Positions 54,850-64,000 of a stretch of 64,000 nt of DNA are shown piece after piece. The DNA lies in the NCBI GenBank assembly GCA_047967505.1, contig CM106538.1; one strand, 5' to 3'. The notes beneath the pieces are model-generated. The model saw nothing but the letters and a program-made list of their open reading frames with translations. It did no database searches and was not told where the DNA came from. Source of the DNA: Dipteris shenzhenensis. Its lineage: Eukaryota; Polypodiophyta; Polypodiopsida; Gleicheniales. Each line of letters starts with the position of its first letter. Position 1 is the stretch's first letter. Made by a program: the position numbers and the translations under genes.

Positions 54850-56053
54850 CCTCAGGATCCCTCTCTGATTGGACCTGCAGCTGTGATGAGGAAGCAAAAG
54901 GGGGCGTCATCGTTCCCTTGCCTGATGGTAGGGGTGACGAAGCAGAAGAAGCTATTGCTGAAGTGGAGGGGCAGGCGATAAGAGAGGGAGGGGCAGGGAT
55001 GCGGGGGACAGAGGGAGGGGGGCGGGTGGTGAGAGTGACCATAGAAGGGGGGGTTGAGGGGGGGGGGGGAACCCTGGAGGGGGAGGGGGAAGTGAAGAGG
55101 AGGAGGGGGAGGGGTTTGGGGGTGGAGGGGGAGGGGGAGGAGGAGGGAAGAGGACAATCTCAGGCCCCCCTGTGGATTAGGCTCGCTGGGGCTCTAGATC
55201 GGCTCCTCCGTGGCCCTCGTCGGGCTAGCATCTGCAGCATCCACCATCGCCGCATCTGGAGCTCGCTCCTACTACAAGGGTGGGTGCGGAGGTTGAACCT
55301 CCGAAGCTGGAGGATCGGCTAGATGGGCAGAGGCCCCTACCGCTGGAGGGGGTGGCTCCTATTGTTCCTCCTTCGAGGCCTCTCAGTCAACCCTGTCCCT
55401 CTCTTTGTGATTGGCCCTCTGCCTGCGGCATTTACGGATTTGGGTGCTTGGTTTCTTTTTCTTTTTTACCTATGTCCAGTTCCCTTCTGAGGGGGTAAAC
55501 CATGGGGTTTGAGACTCCTGCTGCTCTTGCCTAAGAGGGCGCTGGAACTCGGGCCTGCTGACTCTGCCTACTTTGTGGAGGAGGCGGGGAGGCGCACGAG
55601 GGAGGCCACAGGGGAAATCTCTGGCGAGGTGACCCATCTGTCTGCACGACACTGGCCTGGTAACCTGGAGATCTCCACCCTCTGGCGAAGTGTGCCCCCT
55701 TCCAGGGTCTCGAGAAGGATCAACTCTGGGAGGGACTTTGGGTTCTCAACCACCAGCCTGATCCTGGGGACTCCATCATCTGTTAGAACTGAGGCGGTCG
55801 ACTCTGGCAGGGACTCGAGCACTGTGCCAAATGCCCAATCAATGGAAGAATGGCATGATACTCCTTGGGGAGTCTTGGGAAACATGGTGTGATCGAAAAA
55901 CATGGAACAGGATGTGTCGTATCCATGTCCTTCGTTGTGAACCCATGATACCAAGGAAAGAGGTAGACAAGACGCGGGCCAAGGAGGATGGGGCTCTAAT
56001 CCACAAGTGTCGAGGCAGTGTTGGGAGCTTGTATTTAGAATTTGTGCATACAA
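54850..56053 (-). pseudogene. LINE ORF1 with zinc knuckle and proline-rich tail, broken
   Basis: The frame 55568-56053 contains FFDHTMFPKTPQGV and DGVPRIRLVVENPKSLPELI, resembling the DUF4283 region of plant LINE ORF1. A frameshift then leads into SCRQMGHLARDF (about 55610-55652), a CCHC knuckle whose last Cys is Phe. The C-terminal part (54852-55157) is extremely proline-rich (LPLPLHPQTPPPPPLHF), encoded by the G-rich plus strand. Confidence 0.7.
55000..55150 (+). repeat. G-rich tract with quadruplex-type runs
   Basis: The plus strand has many runs of three or more Gs separated by one to five bases, including g12 (about 55059-55070) and repeated gagggggagggg. The C-rich complement codes for the proline tail of LINE ORF1. 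Confidence 0.85.
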
Positions 56054-56070
56054 TAATCAAGACCAAAGTC

Positions 56071-56690
56071 AACCATTTGGTCTTTTATACATGTCACCTT
56101 TTGAAGGGAGGGCCAACCCTTTTCCTTTTAGCACTCTCCCTTTCTTTACTTTTTTAAAGGCTCTTGGGCTCGTAGGTTGCCAAGGCATCTTTGCTATCCT
56201 TTCCATCTCTCCCCTACTGTTCCACTCCTTGTGTGTCAGAAATAGCACTTATGTTAACCATATAAGAGCACTTGGGACAATTTCGGAATTAGGAGGTGCT
56301 CTTACCAAAACTTTTGGGAAAAACCTGGCATTAGGAGATGCTCCTATAACCGAGTCCCAAATAGCGCTTGTGTTAGCCTCGTGCCTCCAAGCCCTAAGCT
56401 ATTTAGGACTCAAACCCCCTGTATGAGGCTCAAAACCTGAAGTGGCGAGGCCGATCTTGGGCTACTTGCGGCTTGACCCTCGTGAGGCAAATAAGTGCAC
56501 TAACCACATTTTGTGGCGATTTGCAGCCGGAACCTATGACCCTGTGGACTATTGGGCATATTTGGGGCTCAAACTCCCTGAGCTTGTATTGTACTCCTTC
56601 CATGGCTGCAATCGTTGAAGTAAATCATGAAGCCTAATCACCTCTAATCACTAGTTATCCTGCATTCTGTGACTGTACTATGTGGATGTT
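56071..56690. other. Gap between two LINEs
   Basis: A 139-codon plus-strand frame overlaps here (56007-56426) but matches no family. An aggtgctctta / aggagatgctcct motif repeats near 56300. Possibly LINE 5' UTR or an older LTR. Confidence 0.45.
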
Positions 56691-56699
56691 AACACCCTC

Positions 56700-57708
56700 C
56701 ATGACACCAGGAAATCTAGAAGCCTCTACAAGAAGGGCCTACAGTGATGGAAGGACCTTTGGAACCAAAGCAAGGCGGATTGGAAGACTCTCAAAGAAAT
56801 CAAGAGGGAGGTGCGCATGATGGAAGGGGAAGTTGATCTATTCAGGGCTATGCTGGAAAGAACTTCGGATAGCTGGCCATTGAATACTGTGGTGTCTGCT
56901 GAAGCGAAGGAATAGCAATGGATGGTGGGGAAAACTAAAATTGATAAGCTCACCTCTAGAACCCTATACCGAAAGCTGGCAGGTGGACATAGCCCTGTGA
57001 TGGGGTTGAACAGGCGATGGGGATTGAGACGCAGCCCAGCATGGTGGAAGGCCAGGCTGCAGAGTGTGTGGAAAGGGTGCGCCTACGGAAAGGCAAAGTT
57101 CCTACTCTAGTAGTTATAAATCAATGGTTGCCGGTGAGGGCGAAGCTTGCAAAGAGAATTCAGATTAGCCCTGTTTGTCCCATTTGTGGTAAGATGCTAG
57201 AGGATCTCATACATCTTTTCAGGAAGTGCCTGGTGAAGGAAGTTTGGAGGAAGCTGGAGCGGCAGTGAAGAGTGCCGGGTTGATGAGCAAGTTCTCCTTG
57301 GGCTCCAATTGGGTGCTCCCCCTCTTCAAAGACACGTGGAAGCTTCCCACCACATTAACAGTGGCTACGTGTTCGTATCTAAGGGTGGCGACACTCATGA
57401 CTATCTGGGAGGTCAGAAATAGGCTGGCCTTCCAACATGGTGTCCAATTGGGCTTCAGGGCCCCAATAATTCTTGCTCTAATGAAATCATACCTTCAAGA
57501 CTTTGGGAGGATCGTTAGTAAAGACAGCCTTGTGATTAGCCAAGCTATCCTTGATGTAGTTAGGAACTTGTGGGTAGAGTAGGCTGGCTGTGCGCAGCAT
57601 GGGCCCTAGGTAATATCCCTTCTTGGTAAGGGCCAAATTTTGTAGGGTTGGCTAACCCCCCCTTTTTTTTACTAATATATCATGACCTTTTTCCAAAGAA
57701 AAAAAAAC
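56700..57708 (+). pseudogene. 3' end of a second L1-type LINE, with poly(A)
   Basis: Plus-strand ORF2 C-terminus: ADWKTLKEIKREVRMMEGEV, RAMLERTSDSWP, SPVMGLNRRW, then VPTLVVINQWLPVRAKLAKR and CPICGKMLEDLIHLFRKC. The last is the zf-RVT zinc finger of plant LINEs. The closing stretch 57283-57582 ends LDVVRNLWVE before TAG. One in-frame stop (about 56912) and a frameshift break it. An A-rich tail (57695-57707) after tttttccaaag marks the 3' end. The LINE is 5'-truncated, as most are. Confidence 0.8.
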
Positions 57709-60700
57709 ATTGTGCTCTTGCTAATGCTAGGATTAAGTGTATACTACCCATGGATTGTGGAGGGCAAGTAGGCCCCTTTTTGTTGTTGATTTATGGTGTG
57801 TACAATAGGGTAACTTCCTTGGCAATGGCTATTCTTACTAGCTCTCAAATAAATCAAGAATGTACACTCCTACTAATTTCCTTGCTACCCATTTATTCAA
57901 TGAGTATGATAGCTTGTGGCCTTCCATCAATCATGTCTTTCAAATAAGTGGTCTTTATGAAACCTAGAACAAGTGTGACCTCATTGTCAAGGAAAAAATC
58001 TTGTCACAAGTTTCGCCTTTATTGACTATGGCAATGTATGTGTCTATGTAAATGAACATGTCCATACCATAAGGTAGGTTCGTATTTAAATACCTTATCT
58101 GAAAGTACTATAAATGACACTTGATATGAAGTATAAGAATAGACATGTAGGAACTTGTTCATATAGATTGATGAGATGAGTAAGTAAAAGAATCATGCCA
58201 CATTGTAATGAGAGTGTTTATCTTTGATGGGTTCATCATGCAAGGAGCGAAAAGAGCACATGAAGATCAATTTGCAAGGTGTGTATCATGGCTCACTATG
58301 TATTGTATGATAAGATAACATACATTTTGTTGTATTTTTTTAATGCTAGGTTACAATGTCATGTACATTCTTTTTATGAGTTATATAAGCCACGATTTGA
58401 AAACAAGGTGCATTGCTTGTGCATAGTTCCTCTTACAACTTCAACTAACTCATTCATGCTAAAATATTTGGGGTAGCTTTAGGGTGACATTTATTTAAAA
58501 TATTTTCTTTTGGAATCATTATTCATAAAAGTCTTTAAACGAAATGAGTCAAGTGCAAGGCTTAGGTCATGCAAACACAATAGTATAATTATAAGTTAAT
58601 GTGAAAGATTCACTTATCCATCAAACACCTTAATGTAACCACAAAATTCAAAGGACAATTTCAAAAAAGAAAATACGGTAATTACATTTTTCAATACATA
58701 CTAATGAAAAGAAAATGGTAATGCATAGAAGAGGTAACATAGTGATGGTTGATTTAGGTGAACTAATAAGTTTTGAAGTCATGGAAGGTTCATTGTAGAT
58801 ATGAGGTATGACTTGATGCTGTTGAAACTTTAACTTGTGAATCATGACTAGATGCTTTAAAGAAAAACCTTAACATGAATGGGCGTAATAAGCCAAAGCT
58901 TAAAGATATGATTATATGAATTGTATGTATGCCTATTTATGTAATAGGTGGTCCATGATTAAATATCTTAGATGGTCTTATGGAGGCTTCCACCTTATGC
59001 ACGATAGCCTTTTGGAGTGTCTCTTTTATAGCATGATGCCTTTCACCTTTTAAAAGAGTGTACATATAAGTACGTTGTACTCAAAGCCATTGACTTTGTG
59101 TGTCTTAGTATGATAGACCTATCATGGAACAAATATTCTTTACATATACGAGCATAGTTTGCATATCCAAGTCTAGCATAATTTGTTGCTACTAAGAAAA
59201 GGGCTACTCACTCTTTATGTTGTATGTGTGCATCAAAAGGAAGCCTCCTTTGAGAGGGCATGGGACCCTTTACAAGAAAAAAGAAAAAATCAATTTGATT
59301 GAGCCTTACATCGAGCATGTTAACTCTACTAGTTTATGAACAATCCTCGTTTTCATTTCACTTTCTTTCTGGCAATATAAGGCATTGCTATGAATGTATG
59401 GCATGAGAGGTTGTGGGATAAAAGACTACATTAATGTAGCTTTGCAGAGGGAACAGTGAGGATAGGAGCTTGTTTATTAGGACGCTAGAGGTAAGTGGGG
59501 GATGAGAGCAAGTTTGATTAAGTGATAGCAAGGGGTAGGTAGTGAGTAGTAGGAGTTAAGTAGGCCCAACAAAAATGACTAAACACAAGTGAAAGAAAGA
59601 GTAGGAATGCTGACAAGGGGTACCTTTCACTCAATAGATCACTTGCTCTTGTGCTATGGAGAAGGCCACTGAAGGCAATACTAGCATTACAGTCCTTGCA
59701 TATGAGTATGTTTGTACACAAAGCATGTTTCCCAAAGCAACTTCTATGTCAGAACGTGTTTGAAGATTAATGGATCATGATATATATAGAGAGAGCTTTG
59801 TGGTGATAACTCCTAGATCTTTGGCAACGTAGGATAGAAACACATTAGTAGGACGAATTGTTTAGTATTATATTGATGGAGAAAATTTTGATGCAACATT
59901 ATTCAATAAGCTTCTTAGGGAAACCATTGATTCAACCCCCTTGCATTGTTTGAGTTATGGAAGGAGCTCTTTTAGGGAGGATTAGAAAGAGCAAGAAAGT
60001 TTGTAAATTTTTTTCATTTAATATTTTGATGTTTTGATTTAAGGAAATGATAATGGTATGCCAAGCTTACGTTTTATTTTTTGCATTGAAATGTATGTTC
60101 CATGCATTTTCCTTTAGGCTAGAGGAGTGTTGATGGGAGACTTAGAAGACCTATGGTTCCATGCATTTAGTTTAGGCCTGTGGAGTGTTCAAGAGGGTTC
60201 ATGGGAGATTTAGAACTTGTTTAATCAATTCCACTGGTCGCGCGTGGATGACCAAAGGCCAAGAGCGGGAGTAGAGGATAGCATTAGACATCAATGTTCA
60301 ACGATGTGTAAGGAGACCTAGCCTAGCTAGATGATCTACGAAGGTTTCGAACTAATTCACTCCTCTATCCCCTCATTCTGCCCAACTCTTGACGTGGAGG
60401 TTGACTAATATTTTAAGTGCCAAGTGTAAGACTAACACAAACTTGTTTTAACTCTTTTTTAAAGAGTGACACAAAGGCAGATACACACATGTTGGATGTA
60501 GTAGCAACGGGCGCTGCTCTTCCCCTGCTCTTTTAGACACAGGTGGACATTGTAGCAGAGTTGATTGGATGAAAATGAGATGGGGCCCTCGATGTTTTCA
60601 CAAATTTGCTCTTTGTTTGCACCATGGGCAACGTAGTAATGGCCGGCGAAAATAAATCGAGCGGATGGGTGAGCTCTTTTCCACCGACGAATGATACGAG

Positions 60701-61538
60701 AGCTTCTTGCACTGCTAAACATGTGTGTATCCCACCAAACCAGTGTTCACAGAATACCTACAAACTATATACAATGAAGTTGCACCATTTACATTTCCTG
60801 AAAAAATACCTTCCCAAATTTGTAAACCTCCAAAATTCTAGGCAATTTAGTTCTATTTCATATGCAATTTTCTCAAGAAAAACCTTCAAAATTTGAAACC
60901 TCAAATTTTGTGATGTGTTGAGAGAAATGTTCTCTTAAGAGTGTGCCGGACATAGAACGTGCAAGTGAGAAGCCTGAGAGAACCATGTTTTTGAAAGACC
61001 AGAGACCGGAGACCCTCCATGAACTTATGAGCATTTTTGCCCTAGAGACAAAAACGCCCGCGGTTTGATTGATTTTTGGGATGTGTGAAAAAAGTGTGAC
61101 CCCAGAAAGTCCAGCTGGAGATTTTCAACGTGCCCGCAAGCCATTGGCGGGAAGCGAGCTGTCGTGGCAAGTGGCACTATGTTGGCGTGACGCGCTCTAC
61201 GTTGGGATTAAAAAATTCCACTGAAATCCAAAACAATCGGCCGGCCCAAACAGAAGCTTCCACGCAATCAGGCCAAACTCTAATCATGGACGTAACGTCC
61301 AGCGCAGTTGACGCGTCTGATGACAGGAAGTGACGTGGTCCGGTGGAGCCGAAGCACATGGGTGCCGGCAGTACAGGCTGGCAGGGTAGGTGGGACACAA
61401 TGGACAGTGCGAAAGGGCGTAAGAGTTGTAAGTCCGGGGAAGTGAGGCCGTTAGGACATCGTCTCTCTCGTTGGCCAACCCATATATATTTTTGACAACG
61501 TAACTGTGAAGAGCTTTGTTTCTTAGGACGTCCCCTGA
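57709..61538. other. Long gap, no recognised gene
   Basis: AT-rich sequence. No open frame exceeds about 100 codons and none matches a family. One perfect hairpin lies at 60887-60910. The last 600 bases (60950-61538) become GC-richer and may hold the promoter of the DUF1685 gene, with a TATA-like atatatattt near 61482. Confidence 0.5.
60887..60910. repeat. 10-bp perfect inverted repeat
   Basis: caaaatttga (60887-60896) and tcaaattttg (60901-60910) are exact reverse complements around aacc. Two similar single arms (tttgtaaacctccaaaatt) lie just upstream. Confidence 0.8.
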
Positions 61539-61691
61539 ATGCCCCTCGCTGGGGGCTGGGGCTTGGCTCCCTGCTCTCTCTCCGCCATAGCTGGCTTCTA
61601 CGATCACTGCTCTCTCTTCTCTCTCCTTGTTTTCGTTGTATCATACTTCTCAGCCAATGTTGTAGCTCTCTATCGTCTGCTTTCGTTGTAG
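61539..61691 (+). other. Candidate 50-codon upstream ORF
   Basis: An ATG at 61539 opens a 50-codon frame (MPLAGGWGLAPC...) ending in TAG at 61689, within the CT-rich sequence before the DUF1685 start. Two minimal frames follow: ATG-TTG-TAG at 61657-61665 and ATG-TTC-TAG at 61800-61808. All matter only if the transcript starts upstream of them, which is not known. Confidence 0.3.
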
Positions 61692-61872
61692 CTAACTGCT
61701 CTTTCCTCTCCAATTGTTGTTTATCATTCCTCTCATCAGAGCCCATTTTTTAGCTCTCTCTCACAATCTCTCAGGCTCCCTTCTCATCGCAACTAGAAGA
61801 TGTTCTAGAACGCTTTTCTAGCCTCCGTATCACTCTCTGTTGAGGCTCCCTTTCTCCCTGTCTATTCCGGGA

Positions 61873-62848
61873 ATGAAAGAGAAGCCAGTGCATTCTCCCG
61901 TGACTTTCCCCTCGGAGGTCATTAAGGACTCGCTCCTCTTGCCTCCTTTCTCCAGTAGGAAACGGGTTTTGTCGAAATGTGAGCCGCTCCCTGACCGTAG
62001 CGTAAGCTTCGAAGATAAAGAGTTGAAGGATGTATGCTCATTACTGGAAGACGACTCCCTGGTAGAGATCGTGGCGGCAACCGAAGTGTCTAAGCCCTTT
62101 GCTGGATTTGGATCGTACCGGCTGAGGTATGGCAATGCCCAAGATAATGCACATCGAGCCAGAGCTCGTAACATTATGGGAGGTGGCCGTAACGGATGGT
62201 CGTGCGAGGCACCGGCCAAGCTTGGAACTGGTGATAGAAGCCAACGGAATTTGTCCCCGGAAAGACTCGAAGGGAACAAGTCGGGAAGGACAATGCATTC
62301 GTCCCTAACCCATATGCGGTCTGTATCTGCATCTTGTCCCATGAACGTTAACAGAGAGCAACCATATCTGATGGATGCAAAGGTTCACCGCAGGCTGCAG
62401 AAACAACGCTCTTTCTCGACGGATCTTGATCGAGACGAAGCGTGGGAACGGAAGAAAGACTTGTTTGCTGTGGACGAGTTTGGAGTATCGCACGAGTTGA
62501 AACCCAGGGCCGTTGGAAGGAGCGTCTCTGATTGTGGACACAGGGCCTCGTCTGGACATTTTGGTGAGTCTAGGCCCATAACCAGAACTCGGAGTTTGAC
62601 GGACGAGGATCTAGAGGAGTTAAGAGGCTGCATCGATCTGGGTTTTGGGTTTAGCTACGATGAAAGTTGTGATTTGAGGGGCACGCTTCCCGCTTTGGAC
62701 CTCTACTATGCCATCAATCGGCAGTATGTTGATATCACAAGCCGCTCTTCACCAGCATCTCCTTATGACGGAGTTCTACTGGAACGGACATCCAGCGGGG
62801 GTAGCCCTCGCAGCCCCCTCAGCGATGCTTGGAGAGTCTCTAGTCCTG

Positions 62849-62889
<41 letters not shown>

Positions 62890-63043
62890 TGGCTGATCTA
62901 TACAAATTTTCTCCGAGTGCCCTGTATGCCTTGCTTGATAGCCATTTATGCCTATGGTTGCAGGTGACCACCCTAGTCAAGTGAAAACGAGACTTCGACA
63001 CTGGGCTCAGGCGGTAGCATGCTCCCTGAAGCAGGGGTTATAG
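61873..63043 (+). CDS. DUF1685 family protein, two exons, 351 codons
   Basis: Exon 1 is 61873-62848 and exon 2 is 62964-63043. The donor is CCTG|GTATGT and the acceptor TTGCAG|GTGACC, and splicing in phase 1 gives SSPGDHPSQVKTRLRHWAQAVACSL and a stop. I chose the ATG at 61873 (MKEKPVHSPVTF); the frame runs further 5' but without an ATG. The DUF1685 core is at about residues 235-300: RTRSLTDEDLEELRGC, IDLGFGFSYDE, GTLPALDLYYAINRQY. The exon-2 tail (VKTRLRHWAQAVACS) is the family's conserved C-terminus. The N-terminal two thirds are serine/arginine-rich with repeated RSVS/RSLT/RSFS-type sites and look disordered. The family is plant-specific with no settled biochemical function. The reading frame is clean, so it is probably active. 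No downstream neighbour is visible. Confidence 0.9.
62849..62963 (+). other. DUF1685 intron with (CT)n at its 5' end
   Basis: A 115-base intron, GTATGT...TTGCAG. Sixteen CT units (62856-62887) begin seven bases after the splice junction. The donor, acceptor and both flanking coding phases agree. Confidence 0.85.
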
Positions 63044-63411
63044 TGTGCACGAAATTACCTTTGATTCATGGTTTGAAAGGGAGATTCATGGTTCGAAAGG
63101 GAGACGCGTCGGATTAGCCCTTCCTTTGTGAATACGTAGCCTATGTGACATCAAGAATGACTTTCTTCCTACTCTGGTTCATTTTTACTGGCGTTAACTG
63201 TCGCTGTACCTTGTCGTGGACTATCGTTTCATCCTTTCGCAAGGCTGGTGATCAGAAATTGCAGTCACCTTACATCTATAAATCTGGAGCTGACTTCTGA
63301 CATGGAGTTACACTACTGGAACACTTGAATCGAACAGCACGGCAGTTCAGTGTGCTCCTCTGTCGCTAACGCTGAATGCTAATCATTCTTTGGACGTGTA
63401 TCTGTATGAAG
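63044..63411 (+). other. DUF1685 3' flank
   Basis: Probable 3' UTR and downstream sequence. gattcatggtt.gaaagggaga is duplicated near 63063-63105. No canonical AATAAA was seen. Confidence 0.45.
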
Positions 63412-63998
63412 AATGTTAAGGTGATGGGATCCACTAAGTTCGAATTTTGATTTGACATTTTAACTATAATTGAAGTTTTTATTTCTCTTCATTTCTACAT
63501 TTGTGGGAGACGTTGAAATGTGGAAGCTTAAGAAAATTTTATAGATGATATCTCATGGGACGCTTGACTAATGAAAGTTGGAACTTGTTGCTATTCTGAG
63601 ATTGTATCTCTCTGCCTACAGTATATTGAAAATCGGTATGGGTATCTAACTCATCCTAAAGGTTGGTCTCCATGATGTAATGGATTAGGAAGAACAACTT
63701 TTTCCCGGAGGGCGGTGCTACATAGGAAAGAGAGAAACGTAGTAAGCATGTTGTGGAACACGTTATTCAAGTAGAAAGACTTCTCGCATAAGAGAAGTTT
63801 GTATCTCTGCAATCTGATGGAAGTGCCAACTAGATTACTGACTTGGATCAATGAACTAGCTTCTTCAATTGGGTTGTTAGAATGTAAAGGTGATAGGATC
63901 CACTAAGTTAAAATTTTGATTTAAAATTTGACTAAGTTTTTATTTCTCTTCATTTCTACATTTTTGGGAGACGTTGAAATGCAGGAAGCTTAAGAAAA
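63412..63998. repeat. Pair of ~130-bp direct repeats at the right edge
   Basis: 63412-63540 and 63874-63998 share ggatccactaagtt...atttctcttcatttctacat and gggagacgttgaaatg...gaagcttaagaaaa, with small indels, about 460 bases apart. The second copy runs into the window end. They could be LTRs of a short TRIM-like element, but no PBS or target duplication is visible. Confidence 0.7.
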
Positions 63999-64000
63999 AT

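Larger units (their letters stand above)
50930..56070 (-). mobile_element. Near-full-length L1-type LINE, degenerate
   Basis: A ~5.1-kb minus-strand element with L1 organisation. ORF1 is at 54850-56053 (nucleic-acid-binding, zinc knuckle). ORF2 is at about 50930-54800 with endonuclease, RT and C-terminal zone. Stops and frameshifts are frequent, so it is inactive. I could not find the poly(A) tail or target duplication, so the exact ends are uncertain. Confidence 0.8.

Noticed and set aside
54852-55157. Proline-rich plant cell-wall-type protein
   Set aside because: The proline run is the C-rich complement of the G tract within a LINE ORF1, directly behind a zinc knuckle. There is no signal peptide or separate gene structure.
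61840-61872. Earlier start for the DUF1685 protein (frame open from 61840)
   Set aside because: The first codon there is TTG. The first ATG in frame is at 61873, and similarity does not require the upstream residues.
61830-62633. Long minus-strand frames across the DUF1685 exon
   Set aside because: These are antisense shadows of a clearly coding plus-strand exon with family motifs and correct splicing.

Overview
The window looks like nuclear DNA of a land plant with a large, repeat-filled genome. Two host genes show plant architecture: a P-class PPR exon with a GT-AG intron boundary, and a plant-specific DUF1685 gene with one short intron. Most of the rest is decayed retrotransposon: Ty1/copia and Ty3/gypsy pol remnants, L1-type and other LINEs, solo LTRs, a SINE head and a Helitron-type helicase. 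PBS sites match the 3' end of initiator Met-tRNA, as in plant LTR elements. A fern or gymnosperm would fit the repeat load and long gaps, but nothing seen fixes the species. There are no bacterial operons, rRNA genes or CRISPR arrays, and no functional tRNA gene was recognised.

Layout. 0-4.3 kb: a broken LINE (minus strand) interrupted by an LTR-like promoter segment, plus an opposite-strand LINE tail. 4.3-9.4 kb: no recognisable gene. 9.44-9.75 kb: solo LTR with a perfect 5-bp target duplication. 10.5-12.4 kb: PPR gene, terminal exon only. 12.4-26.7 kb: SINE head, LINE pieces, two direct copies of a 2.7-kb gypsy pol remnant, a lone LTR with PBS, a gypsy protease tail and a Helitron/Pif1-type helicase fragment. 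26.7-33.05 kb: a non-coding ~3-kb segment present twice in direct order. 33.6-36.0 kb: a compact LTR retrotransposon (288-bp LTRs, 5-bp TSD, PBS, purine tract) with no recognisable gag or pol, carrying instead an open reading frame from a plant hypersensitive-induced-reaction (HIR, SPFH/band-7) gene. 36.15-41.66 kb: a complete but inactivated copia element with its own 5-bp TSD. 42-50 kb: degenerate gypsy gag, protease and RT pieces with two related ~27-bp repeat arrays. 50.9-57.7 kb: a near-full-length L1-type LINE (minus) followed by the 3' end of another LINE (plus). 57.7-61.5 kb: no recognisable gene. 61.87-63.04 kb: the DUF1685 gene.

The two host genes are unrelated in function. The main novelty candidate is the HIR-carrying LTR element. 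Its two LTRs differ at only about five positions by eye, so it is young compared with its neighbours, and it looks like a retrotransposon that captured a host transcript.
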